A DNA stretch of 64,000 bases from Oscillatoriales cyanobacterium (GCA_011390955.1 JAABRM010000008.1:119011-183010); one strand, 5' to 3'. Counted from the first letter of the stretch, positions 1-8,943 are shown. The notes: generated by a model not told the origin, from the letters alone. Numbers and translations are program-made.

Positions 1-324
1 CAAGTGATTGATTTGGTGGAAACTTATCGAGAATTAACCTCTGGATTGATGGATGTTTACTTATCAGCGGTGAGTAATAAAATGAATGACGTGATGAAGT
101 TACTCACAATTATTTCCACCATTTTTATTCCCCTCACTTTTATTGTGGGAGTGTACGGGATGAATTTTAATCCCGAAGTTTCGCCGTTTAATATGCCCGA
201 ATTGAATTCACCTTGGGGCTATGTCGGCTGTTGGGCCGTGATGATCTCGATCGCCCTCACATTAGTCTATTTCTTTTGGCGTCAGGGTTGGTTTGAGAAT
301 TTCTCATCCATTGACAAAGATTAA
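1..324 (+). CDS. corA: CorA-type Mg2+/Co2+ transporter, C-terminal part only
   Basis: This is the C-terminal 107 codons of a reading frame that is open at the window edge, so the gene starts upstream. CorA proteins form pentameric inner-membrane channels for Mg2+ (and Co2+). A long cytoplasmic helix leads into TM1, then the signature loop Gly-Met-Asn, then TM2. All of this is visible: a charged helix (about residues 1-30), a hydrophobic segment (ISTIFIPLTFIVGVYG), the motif YGMNF at about residues 52-56, and a second hydrophobic segment near residues 75-92 followed by a short basic/acidic tail. The GMN loop makes the family call firm. Whether the cargo is Mg2+ cannot be told from this part. 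Confidence 0.9.
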   Translation, partial: QVIDLVETYRELTSGLMDVYLSAVSNKMNDVMKLLTIISTIFIPLTFIVGVYGMNFNPEVSPFNMPELNSPWGYVGCWAVMISIALTLVYFFWRQGWFENFSSIDKD

Positions 325-477
325 TTTTCTCTGATTTGAACTTGACAAAAGATATTTTTTATGCACATAACCAGATTAAGTGAAGTAACCGCCAGCTAAT
401 CGCCTAAAACAACGAGTTTTTTCCTACCCCTGGGGAATTTCACCAATAACCAACAACAACAGGCAACAGTGGAGCGG

Positions 478-676
478 AGGAGCGGGGTAAAACAATTAAC
501 AATTGATAATTGACAATTGACAATTAAATAAAATTAACAATTGATAATTGACAATTGACAATTAAATAAAATTAACAATTGATAATTGACAATTGTCAAT
601 TAAATACCAAGATCAATTATCAATTATCAATTATCAATTATCAATTATCAATTATCAATTATCAATTATCAATTAC
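478..676. repeat. Short tandem repeat cluster between corA and a DUF6464 gene
   Basis: A 38-bp unit rich in AATTAACAATTGATAATTG is repeated about 2.7 times (from about 490). It is followed by about nine copies of the heptamer ATCAATT up to about 676. Heptameric STRR arrays of this kind are well known in filamentous cyanobacteria. No gene or clear promoter was seen in the 325-716 gap beyond this cluster. Confidence 0.85.
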
Positions 677-716
677 ACCCCAACCAACAACCAACTAACA
701 ACCAACAACTAAAACA

Positions 717-1028
717 ATGATTTCTATCTTGCTTATTTTCACTGTGGGCATCATTCCGCCATTAATATCCGTTTGGGTAATTCGCCAAGCGCAAGCGGAG
801 GCCAATGACCGATTGCAACGAGCAATTTCCAGAGCTTCTAGGGCATGGGTTCCTGATGATTCAGCGCCGGATCTGTCCCCAGAACCGTGGCAAATTATTG
901 GCGATCGCACCTGCCAATTTAATGCCCATTCTGCTTATATTCGTTGTGCAGTCAATCCGTCCGGCCCTTGTCAAGGTTGCCGTCATTATGAACCGGCAAA
1001 TTTTAGCCTACAAAATCTCAATTATTAA
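717..1028 (+). CDS. DUF6464 family small protein with N-terminal membrane anchor
   Basis: 103-residue protein. Residues 1-21 form one hydrophobic segment (signal anchor) and the rest is soluble. The C-terminal half carries a conserved Cys pattern: C-x-FNAHS-x-Y-x-RCAVNPSGPCQGC followed by RHYE, four to five Cys in about 30 residues. I recognise this as the DUF6464 signature that is widespread in cyanobacteria; the function is unknown. The Cys cluster could bind metal or form disulfides on the outer face of the membrane (inference). The start ATG lies directly after the repeat cluster with no strong ribosome-binding site. The last codons form the left arm of a 20-bp inverted repeat. Confidence 0.7.
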   Translation: MISILLIFTVGIIPPLISVWVIRQAQAEANDRLQRAISRASRAWVPDDSAPDLSPEPWQIIGDRTCQFNAHSAYIRCAVNPSGPCQGCRHYEPANFSLQNLNY

Positions 1029-1064
1029 CCAATGGTAATCACTGATAATTGAGATTTTGTAGGC
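1006..1064. terminator. 20-bp perfect inverted repeat at convergent gene ends
   Basis: The arms at 1006-1025 and 1045-1064 are exact reverse complements of each other, separated by a 19-nt loop. The left arm includes the final codons and stop region of the DUF6464 gene. The RNase gene converges from the right and ends at 1088. It is AT-rich and lacks a long U tract, so it may be a bidirectional terminator or an mRNA 3'-end protecting hairpin, not a classical terminator. Confidence 0.5.
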
Positions 1065-1087
1065 AAATAGCTACCATTTAATCCAAC

Positions 1088-3094
1088 TTAAACGGTCGAA
1101 TAAATCTTTTCTTGCAAATGAATTTGATCCCGTCGGGGGTCAGAATAACTCACTTGGACATCGAGGCGATCGCCCAACTCAAAGGGACGGGGGAAACGCC
1201 ATGCCAACTCCAAGCCCAACTCTTCCAACAAGATTAAGCCCAAATTATCTTCTTCTTTCAACCAACGCAGCACCAAAGCCTGCCAAACCTCACCGGAATT
1301 GCGCCGCAGATATTCCAAAGCCCAATAGCGATTAGTCTGACGTTCTACCAAAGTGGCTTCCTTAGCGGTACTGGTGACACTCATCAGCATTTCTTGGAGT
1401 TCTTGGGACGAAAAAGCCAACGGATCGCCCCGTAGATGGGCTTTAATCTGGAAATGGGCCAGCAAATCGCTATAGCGGCGAATTGGGGATGTCACCTGAG
1501 TATAAACATCCAAAGCCAAACTCGCATGACGGGCTGGGTTTGTCCCCATTTCACTCCGGGGCATACAGCGACGAATGGCACAAGAACGCACCGGCCCTGG
1601 TTCTAATAAAATTAACTCTTCTTCCGGGGGCAGTTCTGGCTGCATTTGGGCCCGGAAAGGTAGGGGAATATTGTTAGTTTGCCCGTAGCGTCCGCCCACT
1701 TCTCCAGCGAGAATCATCATTTCCGAGACCAGTTTGCGGGACATCGCATCTTCCAAGACATTGATATAAATCTGGTCATCTTTGACTTTAATCACCGCTT
1801 CGGGCATGGAAATGCTGATTGCCCCTTGGGAAATTCGCCATGCTTGTCGAGTATTTGCCCACTTCGCCAGAGTCGCCAATTCCGCTTCGGCACTCAGGGC
1901 CAAATGCAGCATCTCATCCACATCTTCGTAAGTGAGGCGATAGGTAGGTTGAATCAGGCTGGGATGAATCGTATATTCGGCGATCGCGCCATTGGGTTCC
2001 AGAATAATCGCAAAACTCAGGGCGGGACAAATTTTGCCTTGGATCAAACTCATCGGCCCCGTCGCCAACTCTGCGGGAAACATCGGCACCATCCCTGTAG
2101 GCAAATACACCGTGGTGCTACGTCGTCTGGCTTCCAGATCCAACTCATCCCCAGGAGACATTAATCGGGTCGGGTCAGCAATATGAACCCATAGACGTTC
2201 CCGACCATCCTCCAGATATTCGACACTTAAGCCATCATCAATTTCTTGGGTACTTTCATCGTCGATTGTATAGACCTTGAGATGGGTCAGGTCTAAGCGA
2301 TTGTTTTCGTCGGGATCGGCAGGGGGAGAAATCAAACAACGATGCGCCACTTCCAGCACCTTGGTAGAAAAATTTATGGGGATTTGAGTCCGTCGCAAAA
2401 ATAGATTTTCATGCTCAGTCCACAATCCTAAGTCCACTAACAGATCGAAAGCCCCCTCCGGGGTCTCAGGACGTTGCAAGACCGCTAAGATTTCTTTAGC
2501 ATTAATCCGTTCTTTCGCTTCTTCGGCAAAGACGGCGTATCTTTCGATCGCCTCAATGCGAATGCGATCGCCACTTGACCATTCCACCTTCTCACCGGCC
2601 AAACTTTGAGAAACCCGGGACAAAAACTCTGTCCAATCCCGCTGTCGAGTTTCTTCCACGTCTTTTTGATGTTTCAGTTCAGCCACCTGAGAAGCAGAAC
2701 GGGGTTCGTAGCGATCGCCTCTTTGCTTAAAAAACAGCTTATCTTGAGACAATAAACAATAAGCTGCATAGCACTGAGCGGGAGTCTGGTCAGAAAATAG
2801 AAGTAAGGCCATTTCTGCGGGAGAAACTGCCTCCGCATCTTCTACCAAAATTTCCCATGCCACCTCCAGGCTATCTGGATCCAGATATGGTTCTACTTCT
2901 TGTCGGAAGTTAGCCAGATCGGACTGTTTATATCCGTCCCTAGCAATTTCATAACTCACTTGCTGGGGCCGGATACTTTGGGATTGACCGAGTTCGTCAA
3001 TCACAATCCAGTTTTTTTTGCCATCTGGACGTTCTGCCACGGCGAGTCTACGCTCGGCGTGAATGCGATATTCGATCAGTGTTCCCTTTTCCAC
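1088..3094 (-). CDS. RNase II/RNase R-family 3'-5' exoribonuclease
   Basis: 668-residue protein with the order expected for the RNB family: N-terminal OB/cold-shock-like part, central RNB catalytic domain (about residues 265-560), and C-terminal S1-like domain (about 600-665). The catalytic core has the acidic cluster TIDDESTQEIDDGLSV, which supplies the Mg2+-binding Asp residues, then WVHIADPTR, and the region YTQVTSPIRRYSDLLAH near 530. It degrades RNA processively from the 3' end. It starts with GTG at 3094; the encoded MEKGTLIEYR is the usual N-terminus of cyanobacterial homologues. It lies downstream of rpmG and rpsR on the same strand (102-bp gap), an order often kept in cyanobacteria, linking it to translation and RNA turnover. 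Length is normal for cyanobacterial members (Zam/RNase II type). Confidence 0.9.
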   Translation of the reverse strand: MEKGTLIEYRIHAERRLAVAERPDGKKNWIVIDELGQSQSIRPQQVSYEIARDGYKQSDLANFRQEVEPYLDPDSLEVAWEILVEDAEAVSPAEMALLLFSDQTPAQCYAAYCLLSQDKLFFKQRGDRYEPRSASQVAELKHQKDVEETRQRDWTEFLSRVSQSLAGEKVEWSSGDRIRIEAIERYAVFAEEAKERINAKEILAVLQRPETPEGAFDLLVDLGLWTEHENLFLRRTQIPINFSTKVLEVAHRCLISPPADPDENNRLDLTHLKVYTIDDESTQEIDDGLSVEYLEDGRERLWVHIADPTRLMSPGDELDLEARRRSTTVYLPTGMVPMFPAELATGPMSLIQGKICPALSFAIILEPNGAIAEYTIHPSLIQPTYRLTYEDVDEMLHLALSAEAELATLAKWANTRQAWRISQGAISISMPEAVIKVKDDQIYINVLEDAMSRKLVSEMMILAGEVGGRYGQTNNIPLPFRAQMQPELPPEEELILLEPGPVRSCAIRRCMPRSEMGTNPARHASLALDVYTQVTSPIRRYSDLLAHFQIKAHLRGDPLAFSSQELQEMLMSVTSTAKEATLVERQTNRYWALEYLRRNSGEVWQALVLRWLKEEDNLGLILLEELGLELAWRFPRPFELGDRLDVQVSYSDPRRDQIHLQEKIYSTV

Positions 3095-3196
3095 AATCCA
3101 CTAACTTTCGTCACGAAGTGTTTTTTTTCCAGACAAACTTGGTTGAGTCGGCTTCGGCAAGGATTACCAGACTCTCAGCCAACCATCATTCTCAGC

Positions 3197-3412
3197 TTAA
3201 CCTTCTTGATTAACAAAAGGTAACAAAGCTAAGATTCTGGCTCGCTTAATTGCTACAGTCAGTTCTTTTTGTTGTTTGGCCGTCAGCCCAGTAATCCGAC
3301 GGGGCAGGATTTTGCCTCGTTCGGTGACAAACTTCCGCAGCAGTTCTACATCTTTGTAGTCTATGGGGTCTTTGGGATTAATGGGGGAAACTCGGCGACG
3401 AAAATAACTCAT
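3197..3412 (-). CDS. rpsR: 30S ribosomal protein S18
   Basis: 71 residues, the usual length in cyanobacteria. S18 binds S6 on the platform of the small subunit. Diagnostic stretches are [21 protein letters not shown] and [20 protein letters not shown], ending ALLPF. It follows rpmG by 131 bp and precedes the RNase gene by 102 bp, all on the minus strand, so these genes are probably co-transcribed. Confidence 0.97.
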   Translation of the reverse strand: MSYFRRRVSPINPKDPIDYKDVELLRKFVTERGKILPRRITGLTAKQQKELTVAIKRARILALLPFVNQEG

Positions 3413-3543
3413 AGTTTTCTTTTCTTTAATTGATCAATGAATTTTTCTCTTTCTCCAGATGGGTTTTACCCGGAGGAATCATCTGTAATGACCTGCCGGA
3501 TAGACCATAAAGCCTTGGAAAACCCAGGGAGTCCTAACCAGCT

Positions 3544-3732
3544 TTACTTGATTTCTTTGTGAACAGTATGTTTGTTACAGTGAGGGCAGAACTTTTTCAG
3601 TTCCATCCGGGCCGAGTTATTCCGACGATTCTTTTGCGTGGTATAGCGAGACACTCCAGGAGAGCGCTTAGTCGGATTCGTGCGACATTCTGTACATTCC
3701 AACGTCACTACAATACGAACACCTTTAGCCAT
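3544..3732 (-). CDS. rpmG: 50S ribosomal protein L33
   Basis: 62 residues with the L33 pattern: [16 protein letters not shown], then [10 protein letters not shown], and the second Cys pair FCPHCNKHT. The two CxxC pairs make this the zinc-binding (C+) form. It is the first gene of the rpmG-rpsR-RNase cluster; its start is followed upstream by a repeat cluster separating it from the TonB-like gene. Confidence 0.97.
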   Translation of the reverse strand: MAKGVRIVVTLECTECRTNPTKRSPGVSRYTTQKNRRNNSARMELKKFCPHCNKHTVHKEIK

Positions 3733-3829
3733 TTTTCTATATAATCCGCAACCGGGAGATAATTAGACACAGAGGTTGATTATATCACATCATCTGCCAC
3801 TAATCGCTAAAAAATTAGTCAAATTTCCA

Positions 3830-3986
3830 TTATCAATTAACAATTAACAATTAACAATTGATAATTATCAATTATCAATTATCAATTATCAATTATCAAT
3901 TATTCCCTCTTCCCCTACACCCTACACCCTACACCCTACACCCTACACCACACCCTACACCCTACACCCTACACCGATGGCGGCCC
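3830..3986. repeat. Composite repeat: (ATCAATT)n plus (CCCTACA)n plus GATGGCGGCC
   Basis: From left to right: AATTAAC-type units, about six ATCAATT heptamers, a short TTCCCTCTTCCCC link, about nine CCCTACA heptamers, and the word GATGGCGGCC at about 3976-3985. The same modules recur at 6046-6221 in the inverted orientation, so they flank the TonB-like gene. Confidence 0.85.
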
Positions 3987-3999
3987 TATTCCCCGTTAA

Positions 4000-5943
4000 T
4001 TAATTGCCAGAGGGCGGGATGGGCACTGGGGCAAAGAACTCCTGTGAATTCCCATTACGGGGTTCGGTGTCCAAGGTTAAAGATGCCGGAGGTTGAGGGG
4101 CAGCATTCTCCGTGGTTTTCTCGGTGGCTGGTGGAGCGGATGTTGCCGGAGCGATCGCTCCGGGATCCTGGGGCTGGAATGCCTCAGTTTCAACTGGCTG
4201 ACTGTCACCTTGACCCGTTGTGGCTCCACTGGGAACCGCCGGATTGCTATTTCCTGGGGATTCTGCCTCTGGGTTGACCACTTGAGGCGTTGCGGGCTGA
4301 TTGGTGGTATCGCTGTCTGGTTGGGCGATCGCGCAAGTTTCCGCACTGTAGTTAAACTCAAAAGGATACTGATAAGCCGTTGGGTGATCCTGGACGGGAA
4401 AATCCTTGGACTCAACGTAGCGTAAAGCCTCATTATCCAAAATCTCCGAGCCACTGCTATGCAACAGCTTCGGTGACTTAATCATTTCACCGTCGGGGTT
4501 CACCACGGTCCCGACGACCGCCCTGCCTTCCAACTTCCGATCGCAAGCTGCCAAGGGATAATTATTCGCGATCGCGCTGGGAGTTTTAGCGGACAAATCC
4601 GGCAACTCCTGGCGTAATTGCATAAACCAGATATAAAACTCTTCCCCACCCGCTAACATCGCTTCTTCGATGGCAGACAAAGACCCGCCTTGTTGCTGAA
4701 GGCGCTGTTGTTCCTTTAGCTGTTGCTGGTAAGCCAACATCTGTTGCTGATGATGAGTCAACTGCTGTGGTGGAGTTGCTGGCGCCGATTCGGGTTGTTT
4801 CTGTTGCTGGCGATCGGCCAACTGTGGCGGATTCGATTCTTGCGCCAATTCGGGTTGTTTCTGTTCAGACGGTGCATTGGCGCTTGCTTCTGGTGGAAGA
4901 TTCGGCCTCGTCTCCGTTGCCTCCAATTTACCATCCCGGAATGCTTGCCGGAGTTTTTCTTGATAGGCCAAAACTTCTGGCCTTAAACCGGGCACTAATT
5001 TAGTTTCTTCTTGACTTTGACTGGTTTGTTCTCTGGGTGCGATCGCTAAATTAGGATTCACCGGCTGCTGCGTATCCAACAACGGTTGGGCCGAGTCCAC
5101 GGGTTGTCTGGGCGTTACCCCACCGGGCAAAGCCGAGTTCCGATCCGGTGCAGGGTTCCCAGAATTCGGGGAATTCATTACCAGTTCTTCTGGATCGATC
5201 GAGGGAGGAGTCTGGTTTTGACCCTGGGGGGGAATCACTTGATTGGGGGGGAAACTGGGATTAAACCCTTCAAACTGTGGGGCAAACTGTGGGGCTGGAG
5301 GCAGTTCCGGGGGAGCATCTGGCAACGCCGGAATCGTATAAAACTGCTGGGGAACCTGACTGAGTAAATCAGACGGATTATTGTACGGTGCCACTGGGGG
5401 CGGTGGGGGTAATTGACTGAGCAATTCTTCCAATGGCGATCGCACCGCAACTCGCTCTTGAGTGGCAGGGGTTTGGTTTAAGCCCGGATTATTCTTGAAC
5501 GGTGAGGAACTATTTTTCTTTGGCGGTTCAGAAGCGATCGGCGGGGGAGTTGGCGGCCAGTTTTCCAAATTGGGTATAGTGGCCAAAGATTCTCCATTAT
5601 AAAGAGAAGAACCTTCGGGCAAAGTCCAAGGTTGCAGGGGTTCACCGAGTGGGGGTAAACCGGGCAAACCAGAAAGAGGGGCGCCAGGAGAGGGCGGCAC
5701 CAAGGTGTCGAATTTCATCGCCGTCATATCGGGCTGAGAAAATTCTGGCAAAATACCCAGTTGTTCCGGGGTGAGTTCCACCAGTTGCACCGGGGAAATA
5801 TCTTTTTGCTTTGACAGGATTGGCACATTTTGCAAACTGACGCCAATGAGTCCGTGGATCCCCACAGAGGCGATCAGGGCTACCCCTGTCGGCTGACGAA
5901 AGACGGTCAAAAAGTTGGTATTTTGTGGTATGGCGTAAGACAT
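4000..5943 (-). CDS. TonB-family protein with long Pro/Gln-rich spacer
   Basis: About 647 residues. One hydrophobic segment near the N-terminus (GVALIASVGIHGLIGVSL) matches a TonB-type anchor with a His in the membrane. A very long Pro-, Gln- and Asn-rich spacer (about residues 60-460) would cross the periplasm. Near residues 465-535 is a TonB-C-like domain (GRAVVGTVVNPDGEM, NEALRYVESKDF), followed by a second low-complexity tail. TonB proteins couple ExbBD energy to outer-membrane transporters, but no exbBD or receptor gene is nearby, so the partner is unknown. I prefer the ATG at 5943, preceded by GAGGTG; a GTG at 5958 would add five residues. The C-terminal extension beyond the TonB-like domain is unusual. 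Confidence 0.7.
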   Translation of the reverse strand: MSYAIPQNTNFLTVFRQPTGVALIASVGIHGLIGVSLQNVPILSKQKDISPVQLVELTPEQLGILPEFSQPDMTAMKFDTLVPPSPGAPLSGLPGLPPLGEPLQPWTLPEGSSLYNGESLATIPNLENWPPTPPPIASEPPKKNSSSPFKNNPGLNQTPATQERVAVRSPLEELLSQLPPPPPVAPYNNPSDLLSQVPQQFYTIPALPDAPPELPPAPQFAPQFEGFNPSFPPNQVIPPQGQNQTPPSIDPEELVMNSPNSGNPAPDRNSALPGGVTPRQPVDSAQPLLDTQQPVNPNLAIAPREQTSQSQEETKLVPGLRPEVLAYQEKLRQAFRDGKLEATETRPNLPPEASANAPSEQKQPELAQESNPPQLADRQQQKQPESAPATPPQQLTHHQQQMLAYQQQLKEQQRLQQQGGSLSAIEEAMLAGGEEFYIWFMQLRQELPDLSAKTPSAIANNYPLAACDRKLEGRAVVGTVVNPDGEMIKSPKLLHSSGSEILDNEALRYVESKDFPVQDHPTAYQYPFEFNYSAETCAIAQPDSDTTNQPATPQVVNPEAESPGNSNPAVPSGATTGQGDSQPVETEAFQPQDPGAIAPATSAPPATEKTTENAAPQPPASLTLDTEPRNGNSQEFFAPVPIPPSGN

Positions 5944-6045
5944 AGCAAAGGATCTCACCTCGGTTTTTTGGTTATTGCACAGATTGGTACTACCTCCCCA
6001 CTTATATTAGCGTTGAATGCGAAATCGATCGGTAGGGAGCGGGGG

Positions 6046-6375
6046 GCTTGAGAGGGTGTAGGGTGTAGGGGTTTGAGAGGGTGTAGGGTGTAGGGTGTAG
6101 GGTGTAGGGTGTAGGGAATAATTGATAATTGATAATTGATAATTGATAATTGATAATTCTGTTTAATTGTCAATTATCAATTGTTAATTGTTAATTGTTT
6201 TCCCGATGGCGGCCCCAACCAACAACCAACAACCAACAACCAACAACCAACAATCAACAATCAACAATCAACAACCAACAACCAACAACCAACAACCAAC
6301 AACCAACAACCAACAACTAACAACTAACAACTAACAACTAACAACAAATAACAAACACAAATAACAAATAATAAA
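6046..6375. repeat. Composite heptamer repeat cluster upstream of the TonB-like gene
   Basis: Modules in order: (GTGTAGG)n at about 6054-6115, (ATTGATA)n at 6118-6158, a TGTTAATTG segment, GATGGCGGCC at about 6206-6215, then about twenty AACCAAC/AACTAAC heptamers to about 6375. It is largely the inverted counterpart of the 3830-3986 cluster. No coding signal was seen in the 5944-6392 gap. Confidence 0.85.
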
Positions 6376-6392
6376 CACCTAACATTAAATAA

Positions 6393-7946
6393 CTAAATTG
6401 GTAATAAAATTTTGGGGGCGGGGATGATAATTAGCACTAAAATTAAGAGGGCAATTAAGCCTAAGATATCTCGCTTGTTATCTAATTCTGTGACATCATT
6501 GAGGGCTGGGCTATCAACGATGGGAATTAGGAATAAAAAGATTGCCCAAAGGATTAACTCTGGTTTGGCGATCGCGAGGATAAAAAACAAAAACCGAGTA
6601 ATTTGGCCAATGGTGATGGCCATTTTTTGCCCAAACATGGCATGGACGATATGACCGCCATCAAGAGAACCCACGGGCATTAAATTAAAGGCGGTGAGGA
6701 TTAAACCAATGTAACCGGCGATCGCCACAGGATGTAAATCAATTCCTTGATTAACTCCCAGGGGAGAAGGCAAGCTAATTTTACTCAGTAGGGTTAATAA
6801 AAAAGAAAAACTCGGATTTAAAGAATTTATTGATAATAGTGTCACCTCTGAGGGTAAGTCTACAACAGTGGAATGAGCCAGACCCCAAATTAAAATCGGC
6901 ATTGTCACCAAAAAACTACAAATTGGGCCAGCAATGCTGACGTCAAATAAGATTTTTCGATTGGGCATGGGTTGGCGAATTTGCATAAAGGCGCCAAAGG
7001 TGCCAATAAATTCTGGGAAGGGAATAAAATAAGGGAGGGTGACTTGGACTTTATAAAAAGTCGCGGTGAGGAAATGAGCATATTCGTGGCTGCCCATAAT
7101 CAACATCAGGGTTAGTCCATAAGGTAAACCTTCGAGTAATAAATTGGGGTTAGCTTGTAAGCTAGTTTGCTCAATTCCTACCATTTTAATGGCACCAATT
7201 AAAGTGGTGGTAAAGAGGGTGACTAAAGCTAAGGCGATCGCTAATCCGGGCTTATTTAATGATTGGAGTTGTTCTCCCGAAGCCGGGAGTTCAAATACTT
7301 TATTATCTGCTTTGCCGTTGGTTTTGGCTCCCGGTTTTTCTGGGGCAATTCTTTGAGCATTTGGCACCAGGACAAATAAGGGTTTGCCATTAAAGTCTTC
7401 TTGAAAAATTACTAAAAAGCGATCGCCAAACTTAGCTTCGATATTGTGCTTAATTTTCTCATAAGCCACATCAGATTTAGCCCGTAACTGTCCCCGACAG
7501 ATCGCCGCTTGTAAACGATAGTCAATTTTATGCAAGGGGTACATCGTCCAGGGAAAACAATCTCGCAGCATTTTTTCTTCTTCCAGGGTCAGGGCTCTGA
7601 CCTCAGAAGCACTTGCCGCTACTTCAGGATTATTTGAATCAGAAACTTCTAAGTTTGTTTCTGATTCCACCGCAGATTTTTCCGCAGGTGGCTGCAAATC
7701 CAGCCGCCCCCATTGCACCAGAAACCAGTAGAGAAAAAAGCAGACCACAAAGGGACCAAACACCAAGGTCGGTGGCATTGACTGATTTTGATCGTGGAAC
7801 GCATACCAAGCGATCCAGATAAAAGCGGGAGTCATCAACACCAACCATAAAATCCATACAGGGGTGCGGGTTAATGTCGTAACTCGCTGCTGCAAAATGA
7901 TATAGGTGATTAACCCAAGTATTAGTATTAGTAACCAGGAAACCAT
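6393..7946 (-). CDS. Site-2 protease (M50) family membrane metalloprotease
   Basis: 517 residues. Two hydrophobic segments lie at the N-terminus, followed by a soluble region (about residues 85-230) and a multi-span M50 core. The zinc motif HExxH is present as SHEYAHF at about residue 287, and the distal Asp ligand in NLMPVGSLDGGHI at about residue 430. This architecture resembles plant chloroplast EGY proteins and their cyanobacterial relatives, which cut within membranes, often releasing anti-sigma or regulatory factors. The substrate is unknown. The start ATG lies only 3 nt from the start of the divergent MBL-fold gene. The family call is firm; the physiological role is inference. Confidence 0.88.
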   Translation of the reverse strand: MVSWLLILILGLITYIILQQRVTTLTRTPVWILWLVLMTPAFIWIAWYAFHDQNQSMPPTLVFGPFVVCFFLYWFLVQWGRLDLQPPAEKSAVESETNLEVSDSNNPEVAASASEVRALTLEEEKMLRDCFPWTMYPLHKIDYRLQAAICRGQLRAKSDVAYEKIKHNIEAKFGDRFLVIFQEDFNGKPLFVLVPNAQRIAPEKPGAKTNGKADNKVFELPASGEQLQSLNKPGLAIALALVTLFTTTLIGAIKMVGIEQTSLQANPNLLLEGLPYGLTLMLIMGSHEYAHFLTATFYKVQVTLPYFIPFPEFIGTFGAFMQIRQPMPNRKILFDVSIAGPICSFLVTMPILIWGLAHSTVVDLPSEVTLLSINSLNPSFSFLLTLLSKISLPSPLGVNQGIDLHPVAIAGYIGLILTAFNLMPVGSLDGGHIVHAMFGQKMAITIGQITRFLFFILAIAKPELILWAIFLFLIPIVDSPALNDVTELDNKRDILGLIALLILVLIIIPAPKILLPI

Positions 7947-7949
7947 GCT

Positions 7950-8633
7950 ATGCCTAAAGAACCACGGGCTGTGCTCGATGCCATTTTTGCCTTTCCGCCA
8001 AATCGAGAGACGTTAGGCGGCACCGCTTACTTTATTGTAGGAAAAAATGCTAATTTCTTAATCGATTGTCCGCCCTGGAATGAAATAACTCAAGAATTTT
8101 TACAAGCATCAGGGGGCGTAAAGTCCCTGCTGATCACCCATCGGGAGGCTATTGGTAAAGCTAAAGAAATTCAGGAGTTTACTCAGTGCGAGATTGTAAT
8201 TCAAGAACAAATTGCCTATTTGTTACCCAATTTAGCCCTGACTCGTTTTACTCAGGAGTTGGCGATTCGCGAAGCGATCCGCCAAGGCGGAATCGCGCCG
8301 AATTTGACTATGATTTGGACTCCCGGTCATTGTCCGGGTTCCGCTTGTGTTTACTACAGCGATCGCGGTGGCGTCCTGTTTACAGGCCGTCATATCCTGC
8401 CCAATCAACAAGGGGAGCCGATGCCGTTGCGAGTTTTCAAGACCTTTCATTGGCAGCGGCAATTGCGATCGGTTGAGCATCTACAAAAAAGATTTACCTC
8501 AGATACGTTAACTTATTTATGTCCCGGTGCAAATACGGGATTTCTCCGAGGACAAGGAACGATCGATCGCGCAGGCGATCGCCTATCGGCCTTAGACATC
8601 ACTGCATTATCTGCCGTGACCCCGATGCTGTAA
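7950..8633 (+). CDS. MBL-fold metallo-hydrolase-like protein with degenerate metal site
   Basis: 227 residues with a metallo-beta-lactamase-fold layout: GGTAYFIVG near residue 25, LLITHREAIG where the family has HxHxDH, TPGHCPGSACVYY (the second His region) near 120, and GVLFTGRHIL near 135. The first motif keeps one His but lacks the second His and the Asp-His pair, so the dinuclear zinc site looks incomplete. It may be a non-catalytic or altered-metal member. Similar proteins starting with a DAIFAFPPNR segment are common in cyanobacteria, which supports this start. It is transcribed divergently from the site-2 protease gene, with 3 nt between start codons. Confidence 0.75.
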   Translation: MPKEPRAVLDAIFAFPPNRETLGGTAYFIVGKNANFLIDCPPWNEITQEFLQASGGVKSLLITHREAIGKAKEIQEFTQCEIVIQEQIAYLLPNLALTRFTQELAIREAIRQGGIAPNLTMIWTPGHCPGSACVYYSDRGGVLFTGRHILPNQQGEPMPLRVFKTFHWQRQLRSVEHLQKRFTSDTLTYLCPGANTGFLRGQGTIDRAGDRLSALDITALSAVTPML

Positions 8634-8636
8634 ATA

Positions 8637-8700
8637 TTTGTTGTTTGTTGTTTGTTGTTTGTTGTTTGTTGTTTGTTATTTGTTATTTGTTATTTGTTGG
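8637..8700. repeat. (TTGTTTG)n heptamer array
   Basis: About nine heptamers (TTGTTTG drifting to TTATTTG) begin directly after the stop codon of the MBL-fold gene. No gene was seen in the rest of the 8634-8943 gap except the palindromic element at 8775-8872. Confidence 0.85.
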
Positions 8701-8774
8701 TGGGTAGGGATTCTTTGGTTGTTTTCACCCACTAAAGAATAATAAATAACGAATAACTCTTGACCGTTGACGAT

Positions 8775-8872
8775 TATAGCAGCGGAGTTATGAAGTACAC
8801 AAAAAACCTGTCATTCCCGCGCAGGCGGGAATCCAGAAAACCTCTGTACTTCATCCAATAAAAACCGCTATA
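8775..8872. repeat. Nested palindromic element with TATAGC...GCTATA ends
   Basis: About 98 bp. The ends are TATAGC and GCTATA. Inside are a second arm pair (ATGAAGTACA / TGTACTTCAT) and a central hairpin, GTCATTCCCGC with GCGGGAATCC at 8810-8833. The central hairpin is shared with elements at 32548-32576 and 55832-55860. This is a MITE- or REP-like arrangement. Confidence 0.6.
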
Positions 8873-8943
8873 AATGTCCGGCGTGTTGATAAAATGCAAC
8901 TAATTTAGTCAACAGTCACCCACCAAAATTCAAGCATAATTAT

